NCBI GenBank assembly: GCA_963662645.2
Contig: OY759762.1
Span: 310,001 to 374,000 of the forward strand
DNA: 64,000 nucleotides
Origin: Aldehydirespirator sp963662645
GTDB taxonomy: Bacteria > Actinomycetota > Acidimicrobiia > Acidimicrobiales > Aldehydirespiratoraceae
Reading direction: 5' to 3'
Made by a program: the position numbers and the translations under genes. Shown piece by piece: positions 7,941 through 15,299 of the stretch. The number at the start of each line of letters is the position of its first letter. Position 1 is the first letter of the stretch. Under the pieces are notes generated by a model. It ran no database searches. It saw only the letters and a program-made list of their open reading frames with translations, and had not been told where the DNA came from.

Positions 7941-8269
7941 ACGGCGCCGACCGCTATGCCTACCGGGTTATCTGGTCCGACGAGGACGAGATGTACGTGG
8001 GCCTGTGCGCGGAGTTTGGGTCGCTCAGCCACCTGGACGACACGCCCGAAGGGGCATTCGCCGGCATCAGGGACGTGGTGGCGTTCGCCGTGAGCATTCT
8101 GCGCGAGGACGGCGACCCGGTGCCGGAGCCGCTGTCCACGCGACGCTACAGCGGCACCCTCACCCTTCGCGTCCCCCCCGAGACCCACCGTGCCCTGGCG
8201 ATGGACGCAGCCGAGGCAGGCGTCAGCATGAACCGCCTGGCCGCCGAACGGCTGGCGATCCGTCGTTGA
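7937..8269 (+). CDS. hicB: HicB-family antitoxin
   Basis: A 110-residue protein with the partially degraded RNase-H-like HicB domain at the N-terminus (YRVIWSDEDEMYVGLCAEFGSLS...PEGAFAGI) and a ribbon-helix-helix DNA-binding domain at the C-terminus (SGTLTLRVPPETHRALAMDA...MNRLAAERL). The first part should bind HicA and the second the hicAB operator. Translation begins on the ATG overlapping the hicA stop. Confidence 0.9.
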   Translation: MNGADRYAYRVIWSDEDEMYVGLCAEFGSLSHLDDTPEGAFAGIRDVVAFAVSILREDGDPVPEPLSTRRYSGTLTLRVPPETHRALAMDAAEAGVSMNRLAAERLAIRR

Positions 8270-8297
8270 GAGGCAAGAACGAGGACCGGGGGCTGAG

Positions 8298-9449
8298 ATG
8301 GACCTGAACTGGAGCGAGACGCAGGCCGCCATGCGGCAGGATCTGCGCCGGTGGTTGGAGCGCAATTTGGCCGGGTGGCGGGTGGAGATCGGTGCCGAAC
8401 TCTCCGGCGACACGCGCGAGGGGTTCGCCCAGCAGCTGCTGTGGGAGCGGCGGCTGTTCGAGGCGGGATGGTCGGCTGTGGCCTGGCCCGAGGCCTACGG
8501 CGGGTGCGACGGCACGCTGTGGGACTGGCTGATCTTCGAGGATGAATACTGGCGGGCCGGTGCCCCCCAGCGGGTCACCCAGAACGGGATCCAGATCCTG
8601 GCGCCTTCGATCTTCGAGCACGGTACTCAGGCCCAGAAGGACTTGCTGCTGCCGCGCATCGCCGCCGCGGAGGACCTGTGGTGCCAGGGCTGGTCGGAGC
8701 CGAACGCGGGCAGCGACCTGGCCGGGGTGTCCAGCAGGGCCCGGCGTGTGCCGGGCGGGTGGGTGCTGGACGGCCAGAAGACCTGGACCACCCGGGGCGC
8801 GTTCTGTACCCACCTCTTCGGGTTGTTCCGCTCCGATCCCGACTCTGAGCGCCACCGCGGGCTGACGTACCTGCTGGTGCCGCTGGACCTCGACGGGATC
8901 GTTGTGCGGGGGTTCGGCCGGCTCGACGGCGACGAGGGTTTCGCCGAGGTGTTCTTCACCGAGGCGTTCCTGCCCGACGACGCCGTCGGCACCAGCGTGG
9001 TCCTGGGGGAGGTGGACCGAGGCTGGAGCGTGGCCGTGTCGGCGGCCAGCACCGAACGCGGGCTCCTGCGCTCGCCGGGCCGCTACCAGGCCACCGTGGC
9101 CGGCCTGCTCGATCTGTGGGCGGAGCGGGGCGGGGACGCGGCCCTGCGCCGCCGCATCGCTGCGGCGTGGATGCTCGTCGACGCCTACCGCCTCCAGACG
9201 CTGCAGACGATCACCACGCTCCTCGACGGCGGCGACCTCGGCTCGGAGGCGAGCCTGGCCAAGGTGTGGTGGTCGGAACTCGACATCGAGCTGCACGAGA
9301 TCGCCCTGGACCTGCTCGGCGCCGACGCCGAGCTGGAGGGGCCGTGGAGCAAGGGACACCAGTTCTCGCTGGCCGGCCCCATCTATGCCGGCACCAACGA
9401 GGTGCAGCGCAACATCGTGGCCGAACGCGTACTGGGGCTGCCCCGATGA
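8298..9449 (+). CDS. Acyl-CoA dehydrogenase, subunit 1 of a paired enzyme
   Basis: FAD enzyme that introduces a trans-2 double bond in an acyl-CoA. The 383-residue protein carries the complete fold, including the FAD/substrate segment WSEPNAGSDL (about residues 134-143), DGQKTWTTRGA, and the C-terminal YAGTNEVQRNIVAERVLGLPR. The position of the classic catalytic Glu (YEGT in medium-chain enzymes) holds Ala, as in mycobacterial FadE pairs where the base sits elsewhere. A second, shorter acyl-CoA dehydrogenase follows directly, so an alpha2beta2 heteromer of the mycobacterial type is likely. The substrate is unknown; such pairs often act on steroid or other bulky side chains. Confidence 0.88.
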   Translation: MDLNWSETQAAMRQDLRRWLERNLAGWRVEIGAELSGDTREGFAQQLLWERRLFEAGWSAVAWPEAYGGCDGTLWDWLIFEDEYWRAGAPQRVTQNGIQILAPSIFEHGTQAQKDLLLPRIAAAEDLWCQGWSEPNAGSDLAGVSSRARRVPGGWVLDGQKTWTTRGAFCTHLFGLFRSDPDSERHRGLTYLLVPLDLDGIVVRGFGRLDGDEGFAEVFFTEAFLPDDAVGTSVVLGEVDRGWSVAVSAASTERGLLRSPGRYQATVAGLLDLWAERGGDAALRRRIAAAWMLVDAYRLQTLQTITTLLDGGDLGSEASLAKVWWSELDIELHEIALDLLGADAELEGPWSKGHQFSLAGPIYAGTNEVQRNIVAERVLGLPR

Positions 9450-9523
9450 GGTTCGAGCTTGGCGACGACCGGGAGGTCCGCGCGTGCGGACCGGCGGATC
9501 GGAGCGAGGAGCTGCCCCGATGA
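9446..9523 (+). repeat. Partial tandem duplication of the start of the second acyl-CoA dehydrogenase gene
   Basis: The 26-codon frame starting at ATG 9446 (overlapping the first dehydrogenase stop by ATGA) begins MRFELGDDRE and ends ELPR at the next ATG, where the real gene begins MKFALGDDRE. CTGCCCCGATGA and GACGACCGGGAGG each occur twice with a 74 bp period. The junction has been duplicated, and the upstream copy is now a short leader ORF. Confidence 0.7.
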
Positions 9524-10533
9524 AGTTCGCTCTCGGTGACGACCGGGAGGCTTTGCGCTCGACGGTGCGGGATCTGCTCGCCGAAATCTGCCCGCCCGAC
9601 GCGGTTCGGGCGGCATGGGCGCGGGCACCGGACCCGGCACCGTGGCAGGCGCTGGCTTCGGTCGGCGCTCTGTCGGTGCTTGTGCCGGAGGAGGACGGAG
9701 GCCTGGGGCTCGACGAGACCTACTTGGTGCCGGTGCTGGAGGAGGCCGGCCGGGCCGCGTTGCCCCATCCCTTGACGGAGACGGCCATGGTGGCCGCGCC
9801 CCTGGGCGTCGCGGGGCCGGCCGCGGCCGCCGATCCAAGCGCGGAGAGATCGGTCGTGGCGACCGACTTGGGCGTCGCGGGGCCGGCTGAGGCCATCGGC
9901 TTCGGCTCGGCCGCAGCTGTTCCTTCAGCGACATTCGCCGAGACGTTCCTGCTCGTCGCAGGCAGCGGTCTGCGGCTCTATGAGGCGCAAGAGGTGGAAG
10001 TCGAGCCGGTGGATACTGTCGATGGCTCCCGGCACTGCGGACGAGTGAGGCCGGTTGCCGCGGGCCAGACCGTCACTGAGGATCCCCAAGCGGTCGAGGC
10101 CGCCTTCGACAGGGGAGTGCTCGGCACCGCGGCCGAACTGGTCGGGCTGAGCCGGGCCATGCTGGATCTCACCGTGGACTACGCGGCCCAGCGCCACCAA
10201 TTCGGCAAGCCCATCGGGAGCTTCCAGGCCGTGAAGCACCACTTGGCCAACGCCCGGATCCAGATCGAGTTCGCCGGTCCGGCGGTGCTGTACGCGGCCT
10301 ATGACCTGGCCCATGGGCTCGCAGACGGCGGCCGCAGCGTGTCGCAGGCCAAATGGCTGGCCACCCGCGCCGCCGCGGTGACGGGCCGGGCCGCCCTCCA
10401 GTGCCACGGCGCCATCGGCTACACCACAGAGCACGACTTGCACCTGTATCTGAAACGCTCGTGGGCGCTGGCCCGCTCCTGGGGAGGGGAGGACTTCCAC
10501 GCCGACCGCGTCGCCGCCTCAATCGGCATCTGA
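9520..10533 (+). CDS. Acyl-CoA dehydrogenase, subunit 2 of a paired enzyme
   Basis: A 337-residue acyl-CoA dehydrogenase with a shortened, Ala/Val-rich middle domain lacking the WSEPxAGSD segment found in its partner. The C-terminal helical domain is well kept: QRHQFGKPIGSFQAVKH (about residues 222-238) and the HGAIGYTTEHDLHLYLKR region. In mycobacterial FadE heterotetramers one subunit provides part of the FAD site and the other the rest, and this split of motifs fits that model. ATG 9520 is chosen because conserved MKFALGDDREALR starts there; the 5' end is duplicated just upstream. Confidence 0.87.
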   Translation: MKFALGDDREALRSTVRDLLAEICPPDAVRAAWARAPDPAPWQALASVGALSVLVPEEDGGLGLDETYLVPVLEEAGRAALPHPLTETAMVAAPLGVAGPAAAADPSAERSVVATDLGVAGPAEAIGFGSAAAVPSATFAETFLLVAGSGLRLYEAQEVEVEPVDTVDGSRHCGRVRPVAAGQTVTEDPQAVEAAFDRGVLGTAAELVGLSRAMLDLTVDYAAQRHQFGKPIGSFQAVKHHLANARIQIEFAGPAVLYAAYDLAHGLADGGRSVSQAKWLATRAAAVTGRAALQCHGAIGYTTEHDLHLYLKRSWALARSWGGEDFHADRVAASIGI

Positions 10534-10598
10534 GGGCCGCGCGATACTGAACCCCGAACAGCTAGATGGGAGCATCCTGTGAACCGAGGAGGACCTTG

Positions 10599-11054
10599 TT
10601 GAGGATTGGTGACAGAGCCCCGAACTTCGAGGCGCCCGACCAGCACGGCAAGACCGTGGTTCTGCGCGACCTGCTCGCGGTCGGGCCGGTCGTGATGTAC
10701 TTCTACCCCAAGGCGATGACCGCTGGTTGAACGCGCCAGAGCTGCCATTTCCGCGACTTGTCGGCGGAGTTCGCCGAACTCGGGGCCAGCGTCGTGGGAA
10801 TCAGCGCCGATCAGGTTGATCGGCAACTCGAGTTCGCCGACGCCAACGCCCTGGGATTCCCGCTGCTGTCAGACCCGGGCCGCGGCATCGCCCGCAGCTT
10901 CGGCGTGGTCCGCAAGGGTCTCCTGCCTAACAAGCGAAGAACGTTCGTGATCGGCCGCGGCGGCACCGTGCTGACGACGGTGAGGTCCGAACTGAACATG
11001 CGCATCCACGCCGACCGGGCGCTCGAGGCGCTGCGGAAGACGACGGACTCGTAA
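10599..11054 (+). CDS. Peroxiredoxin (BCP/PrxQ-like), candidate selenoprotein with in-frame TGA at the peroxidatic site
   Basis: Thiol peroxidase that reduces hydroperoxides. The frame runs from TTG 10599 (AGGAGG a few bases upstream) through 152 codons to TAA 11052-11054, interrupted only by TGA at 10728-10730. Before it stands MRIGDRAPNFEAPDQHGK and VVMYFYPKAMTAG; after it TRQSCHFRDLSAEFAELGAS, GISAD, LLSDPG and a normal C-terminus. The TGA falls at codon 44, exactly where the family has its peroxidatic Cys (usually TPGCT), with Cys49 as the resolving residue (C-x4-C spacing). This suggests selenocysteine, and a hairpin downstream could be a bacterial SECIS. The alternative is a nonsense mutation of TGC in a pseudogene. 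An in-frame ATG at 10566 is a less likely start. Confidence 0.75.
10749..10769 (+). promoter_or_regulatory. Candidate bacterial SECIS hairpin downstream of the in-frame TGA
   Basis: The bases TTCCGC (10749-10754) pair with GCGGAG (10764-10769, including U-A and U-G pairs), enclosing the 9-nt loop GACTTGTCG that starts with G. The loop opens 24 nt after the TGA. Stem length, a G at the loop start and this distance agree with the bacterial SECIS model as I recall it. The hairpin lies inside the coding sequence as it must in bacteria. No binding evidence is available. Confidence 0.4.
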
Positions 11055-11097
11055 CCGCGGGAAGCCGCGCTTGTAGCGATCAGCCGCCGGGGCTGAT

Positions 11098-11667
11098 CTA
11101 CAACTCGCCCAGCCAGGCGGGGGCCCGGTCGAGCAGGAACTCGCAGACGTTGCTGGCCCGGTCGAGCATGTCGCACAGCACCTCGAGGTCCTGTCCCAGG
11201 TAGATCCTGCTCAGGGCCAGCTCGATGCGGCCGTCGATATTCACGGTCCGCTCCGCGGCGTCTGTCACAGCTGCCACCCGGTCGACCGACGACACCTGCA
11301 ACGGCAGCTCGGGGCCTCCGATGGCGGCGAGATCGGTGGCGAGAACCAGGAGGTCCGGGCCCAGGTGCAACGGCGGGAGCACGAAGCTCAGCGTCATCGG
11401 CACCGTGATGGCGTCGTCGGGGTCCTCGTCATCAGGGCGGCTGTTCACGTCGTCCTCGAACGTCAGCAGGGTGCGCGACTCGGCCTCGACGCACAGCACC
11501 ATGTCCAGCGGTCCGCCGCAGGCGTGGTCGGGGTGCAGGTCGACCTCCCACGTCTGGCGGTTGGAGTACGTCTCCACAAAGTGCCGATCGCCGTGGACGT
11601 GGAAGCCGTGCTCCGATACATGGTCCTTGAGGTTGGCGACGAACCCGTGCAGATCGATCAGCGACAC
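11098..11667 (-). CDS. Hypothetical protein
   Basis: A 189-residue protein of unknown function. The start is set at GTG 11667 because AAGGGGG lies 6 nt upstream on the minus strand; the frame is open further upstream but without a better start. The sequence is acidic, with HVHGDRHFVETYSNRQTWEVDLHP in the first third, a beta-rich middle, and a C-terminal helical part (LALSRIYLGQDLEVLCDMLDR). No signal peptide or membrane segment is seen. It is convergent with the peroxiredoxin gene and divergent from the inositol-phosphatase-like gene. Confidence 0.6.
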   Translation of the reverse strand: MSLIDLHGFVANLKDHVSEHGFHVHGDRHFVETYSNRQTWEVDLHPDHACGGPLDMVLCVEAESRTLLTFEDDVNSRPDDEDPDDAITVPMTLSFVLPPLHLGPDLLVLATDLAAIGGPELPLQVSSVDRVAAVTDAAERTVNIDGRIELALSRIYLGQDLEVLCDMLDRASNVCEFLLDRAPAWLGEL

Positions 11668-11867
11668 TCGGATCCCCCTTGCATCGAACGATGGCTCCAG
11701 CGACAGCGTGCCACAGCCGCGAGACATGGCGGCAATGTTCCCGCTGCTGTCACGCATGCGGTCGGATGTACACGATCGGCGGGACGGCGCGGCACTGTGC
11801 GGCACTGTATCGTGCCGAATGGGCTGCGGGGTGTGACTCGGGCGGCCGGTCTGGTTCACTGGCGAGG

Positions 11868-12611
11868 ATGTCCCACGACCTTCTCGATGTGGTCAATGCC
11901 GCCGCCGATGCCGCCGTCGAGGCTCTGGCCGGATGCGCCGACTGGGGCCCCACCGGCCGCAAGCCGGGCCAGTACGGCTTTGACTTGGCCGCGGACGCGG
12001 CGGCCACCGCCGCGCTGCGCTCCGGCGGCTTGCGGGTGCTCAGCGAGGAGAGCGGTCTCGAAGCCGGCGACGGCCCGGTGGCGGTACTGGATCCGGTGGA
12101 CGGCTCCACCAACGCGTCCCGTGGCATCCGCTACTACGCCACCAGCATCTGCGTGGTGGACAGGGACGTTCCGCTGGCCGCGGTGGTGCACGACCACGGC
12201 AACGGTGAGCGCTTCGAGGCGGTGCGGGGCGGCGGCGCCCGGCTCGATGGTGTGCCGCTGGCGACCAGGAAGGAGCAGTCGCTGCGCTCCGCGGTGGTCG
12301 CCGTCAACGGGCAGGCGCCCGGGTGGGGCGGATGGGCCCAGGTCCGGACGCTGGGCGCGGCCGCGCTTGAGCTGTGTGCAGTGGCCGCCGGGCGCCTCGA
12401 CGGCTACATCGACTTCTCGGCATCGGGCCTGGGATCTTGGGACTATCTGGGCGGCCTGCTGGTGTGCCGGGAGGCCGGCGTCGACGTCACCGACGGCCTC
12501 GGTCGGCAGTTGGTTACCACCGACCACGCGGCCCGAAGAGCCCCGGTGGCCGCGACTCCCAAACTGCTGGACAGCCTGCTGGAGTCCTACGTTCGGCTGA
12601 CCGGCGGCTGA
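11868..12611 (+). CDS. Inositol monophosphatase-family protein
   Basis: Mg-dependent phosphatase of the IMPase/FBPase fold. The 247-residue protein has the first metal ligand in SEESG, the signature DPVDGSTN (residues about 77-84) and the second signature around GSWDYLGG with the WD pair. Substrates in the family include inositol-1-phosphate, histidinol phosphate, fructose-1,6-bisphosphate and PAP, and none can be chosen here. The C-terminus ends in a short imperfect GGCTGACC tandem repeat that runs past the stop. It is a lone gene between two minus-strand genes. Confidence 0.85.
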   Translation: MSHDLLDVVNAAADAAVEALAGCADWGPTGRKPGQYGFDLAADAAATAALRSGGLRVLSEESGLEAGDGPVAVLDPVDGSTNASRGIRYYATSICVVDRDVPLAAVVHDHGNGERFEAVRGGGARLDGVPLATRKEQSLRSAVVAVNGQAPGWGGWAQVRTLGAAALELCAVAAGRLDGYIDFSASGLGSWDYLGGLLVCREAGVDVTDGLGRQLVTTDHAARRAPVAATPKLLDSLLESYVRLTGG

Positions 12612-12666
12612 CCGGCGGCTGACTGCGCTCCTGAGGGTCCGCGTGCCCGGAGCGAACCGGGAGAGA

Positions 12667-13362
12667 TCAGTCGATCGAGAACGGGGGGTACTCGTCGGTG
12701 AGCAGCATCGAGTAGGCCCACAGCCGCGCATCGACCCGCACCCAGCCTGCCGACATCCGGAACAGCCCCTCTGGCCAGCGGCCGGTGAAGAGCACCGCCA
12801 GAAAGCCGAAGATGGTGGCGACGCCGGAGATCACCCAGACGACGCCGGAGAAGACGGCGCCCGGAATCAGCACGGCGCCCAGCACCAGCTCGACTATCCA
12901 GACCCACGCGGGGAGCGACGCGAACCCGTAAATCAGCCCGAGCATGCCTATCAGCGTCAGCCATGCGAAGGGCACGATGAACCGGAACAAGACATTGAGC
13001 CGGTTCCTTTCCTCGAGTCGGGGCGAGACGCTCACCGAGATCCCCGCGCCGCCCGGATCCTCGGTGGCGGGAGCGAAGTCGAACGGAGGATACTTGTCCG
13101 TGAGAAACTGCCCGTAGGAGAAGGTACGGGCCCGGAAGCGCACGTAGGTCGCATGGAAGGCGGCGATCCCCGGCGGCAGCTTGCCGGTGAAGAGGACGGC
13201 GAACCATGCAACGATGGCCGTGATGCTCGCCGCGACATTCATCACGGTATGCAGAACGAGCCAATGGGGTATCACGAGGATCTGCTGCCCGATGGGACGC
13301 CAGTTGGCCATCCGCTCGGGTCGGTCGATGGTGATGGTGGCGGGGTAACTCATTGAAGCCAT
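12667..13362 (-). CDS. DUF4389 membrane protein with two repeated domains
   Basis: A 231-residue integral membrane protein built from two DUF4389-like halves. Each half has a hydrophobic pair of helices followed by LFTGK/RxPxG, a segment on a chain of aromatic residues (for example VRFRARTFSYGQFLTDKYPP), and the ending TDKYPPF or TDEYPPF. Four transmembrane stretches are visible (about residues 28-60 and 122-190). Function is unknown. The start may be ATG 13362 or ATG 13353; neither has a clear ribosome binding site. Confidence 0.75.
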   Translation of the reverse strand: MASMSYPATITIDRPERMANWRPIGQQILVIPHWLVLHTVMNVAASITAIVAWFAVLFTGKLPPGIAAFHATYVRFRARTFSYGQFLTDKYPPFDFAPATEDPGGAGISVSVSPRLEERNRLNVLFRFIVPFAWLTLIGMLGLIYGFASLPAWVWIVELVLGAVLIPGAVFSGVVWVISGVATIFGFLAVLFTGRWPEGLFRMSAGWVRVDARLWAYSMLLTDEYPPFSID

Positions 13363-13426
13363 GCTACATCAAGGCGAGGGCAGCGCAGGGAATCTTGAGC
13401 GCAACTATCAGCAACAGAGCGGGGGT

Positions 13427-13432
13427 TAGGCT
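13427..13432 (+). promoter_or_regulatory. Candidate -10 hexamer (TAGGCT) of tRNA-Val
   Basis: TAGGCT lies 9 nt before the first base of tRNA-Val and matches the TAGNNT boxes seen before other genes here. Confidence 0.4.
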
Positions 13433-13441
13433 GAATGACGC

Positions 13442-13516
13442 GGGCGCGTAGCTCAGGCGGTTCAGAGCGCTTCCCTTACAAGGAAGAGGCCGGGGGTTCA
13501 AGTCCCTCCGCGCCCA
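13442..13516 (+). tRNA. tRNA-Val (anticodon TAC)
   Basis: Cloverleaf: acceptor GGGCGCG/CGCGCCC, D arm GCTC/GAGC, anticodon stem CTTCC/GGAAG enclosing CTTACAA, T arm GGGGG-TTCAAGT-CCCTC, discriminator A. The CCA is not encoded. The anticodon is TAC. Only four bases separate the mature 3' end from the ATG of the next gene. Confidence 0.95.
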
Positions 13517-13520
13517 CACC

Positions 13521-14330
13521 ATGGCTAGTCCCTACAGAACACACGTGACCGACGGCATTGCCGAGTTGGAACTGTGCAACCCTCCGGTGAACGCGTTCGG
13601 TGTGGACGCGCAGTTCGCGCTGGCCGCAGAGATCGAGGCCCTCGGGCGGCGCGACGACGTGAGGGTGATCATCATCGCGGCGGTGGGCAAGGGGTTCTTC
13701 GCCGGGCTCGACATCAAGGAGATGGCAGCCGACCCGAGTCTTATCGTGCCTGCAAACAAGGCCAACTACGACACCTTCGCGGCTATCCACCTCAACCCCA
13801 AGCCGGTGATCGCCGCGGTGCACGGCTACGTGCTGGGCGGCGGCATCGGCATCGCGGGCGCGGCCGATGTGGTGGTGGCTGCCGACGACGCCTATTTCGG
13901 CGTGCCCGAGATCGACCGGGGCGGAATGGGCATGGGCGCCCACTTGCAGCGCATGTTCGGCGTGCAGAAGGTGCGCTACATGTACTTCACCGGCGACACC
14001 ATCGACGCGGCCGAGGCCCACCGGCACGGAGCCGTGGAGCGGGTGGTGCAGCGGGCGGAGCTCAGGCCGACCGCCCTCGAGATAGCCGGCCGCATAGCCT
14101 CGAAATCCCCCCAGATGATCGCCATCGCCAAACGGTCCCTCAACGGAGTGGAGGACGGCAGCCTCGAGGACAAGTACCGGTGGGAGCAGGGCTTCACTTT
14201 CGAGGCCTACCTGATGGGCGACTCCGCCGAGGCCCGCGAAGCCTTCGCGGAGGGCCGCGACCCCAGATTCGGACGTGCGTTAGATTCGGACACGCGTTCG
14301 ACCGAGCGAAGCCAGCTAGGAGAGCCGTGA
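13521..14330 (+). CDS. Enoyl-CoA hydratase/isomerase family protein, EchA20-like
   Basis: Crotonase-fold enzyme of 269 residues. The oxyanion-hole segments are visible: FFAGLDIKEM (about residues 55-64) and GYVLGGGIGIAGAADVV (about 97-113). DIKEM, the EIDRGGMGMGAHL stretch and the C-terminal YRWEQGFTFEAYLMG resemble mycobacterial EchA20, a ring-opening hydrolase of sterol catabolism, more than general enoyl-CoA hydratases. That specific role is an inference from pattern memory. There is no room for a free Shine-Dalgarno, since tRNA-Val ends 4 bp upstream. The gene overlaps the CBS-domain gene by GTGA. Confidence 0.82.
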   Translation: MASPYRTHVTDGIAELELCNPPVNAFGVDAQFALAAEIEALGRRDDVRVIIIAAVGKGFFAGLDIKEMAADPSLIVPANKANYDTFAAIHLNPKPVIAAVHGYVLGGGIGIAGAADVVVAADDAYFGVPEIDRGGMGMGAHLQRMFGVQKVRYMYFTGDTIDAAEAHRHGAVERVVQRAELRPTALEIAGRIASKSPQMIAIAKRSLNGVEDGSLEDKYRWEQGFTFEAYLMGDSAEAREAFAEGRDPRFGRALDSDTRSTERSQLGEP

Positions 14331-15181
14331 CCAACATCAACATCGTGCAGCATTTCGAGAATATGCAGCTGTCGGGCATGAGGCTGTCGTCGCTGGTGGT
14401 GGTCCCCAGCGGTCGCAAGGTCCGCAGCGTTGTGGCGGCCATGGCCGCGCAGCACACCGGCTGCGCGGTGGTCACCGACGGCGCCCGGCTGGCGGGCATC
14501 TTCACCGAGCGGGACATCACCAGACGCGTGGTGCAGTCGCCCGAGACGTGGGACGAGCCAGTGGACCGGTTCATGACGGCCGAGCCCACAGTGATCGGTC
14601 ACGACGCCTCCGCCATCGAGGCCCTGCGGACCATGAACGCCCGCCGGTTCCGCAACCTGCCGGTGACCGGCGCCGACGGCGACCTCCTGGGCAGCATCAA
14701 CCACTACGAGTTGATCCGACTGGCGGCGTCCTTCCTGGGATCGCAGAGCAAGCTGGGCCCCGAGCTGTCGCCCGAGCACAACCTGCACTTCGTGGATCTC
14801 GCCGGCCTGGCCGCCCGCGACCCGCTGCTGGTGAGGCCCGATGACTCACTCGCGGCGGCCATCGGGGCGATGCTGGCGGCCGAGACCGGGCTGGTCTCGG
14901 TGGTGAGCGACCGCGGCGCGGTGATCGGGGAGCTCACCGAGCACGACGTGTTCCTGAAGGTCGCGTGCCGGGTGGAGGACCTCGAGGCCGAGGAAGTCGC
15001 CGACTGGATGACCACCGAGATCGCCGCGGCCACCCCCGGCGCGTCCATCAGCGAGGCGCTGCGCGTCATGGCCGACCTCGGCCACCGCTACCTGGTGCTG
15101 ATCAGCGAAACGGGCCGGGCCCTCGGGGTGGTCACCTTCCGCGAGATAACCGACTACTTCGAGATCGTCTGCGCGGCCTGA
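14327..15181 (+). CDS. CBS-domain protein (four CBS motifs)
   Basis: A 284-residue protein made of two Bateman modules. The CBS repeats are recognisable near residues 20-75 (GCAVVTDGARLAGIFTERDITRRVV), 80-135 (MTAEPTVIGHDASAIEAL...RNLPVTGADGDLLGSI), 160-215 and 220-280 (MTTEIAAATPGASISEALRVM...YLVLISETGRALGVVTFREI). Such modules bind adenine nucleotides and regulate partner proteins. No enzymatic domain is fused. GTG 14327 overlaps the stop of the EchA-like gene, with AGGAGAG upstream, so the two are coupled. Confidence 0.85.
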   Translation: MTNINIVQHFENMQLSGMRLSSLVVVPSGRKVRSVVAAMAAQHTGCAVVTDGARLAGIFTERDITRRVVQSPETWDEPVDRFMTAEPTVIGHDASAIEALRTMNARRFRNLPVTGADGDLLGSINHYELIRLAASFLGSQSKLGPELSPEHNLHFVDLAGLAARDPLLVRPDDSLAAAIGAMLAAETGLVSVVSDRGAVIGELTEHDVFLKVACRVEDLEAEEVADWMTTEIAAATPGASISEALRVMADLGHRYLVLISETGRALGVVTFREITDYFEIVCAA

Positions 15182-15299
15182 CGACCGGCCCGGCCCACCT
15201 CCCGGACCGGCCGACGCAGCCCGGCCAGCCCGGCCGCGTGCAGCCGGGATCCGTGCCGCCCGTCGGCGCTGGTGGGCGACGGCCCAGACTGATGTGCCT

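Noticed and set aside
10599..10730. Peroxiredoxin as two separate genes or a short gene starting at 10758
   Set aside because: A start at 10758 would lack the first strand and the active site; the part before the TGA is the missing N-terminus in the same frame.
13563..15181. EchA-like and CBS genes as one fused protein
   Set aside because: The long frame 13574-15181 covers the first gene only in a shadow frame; the EchA-like gene has its own stop at 14328-14330 overlapping the CBS start.
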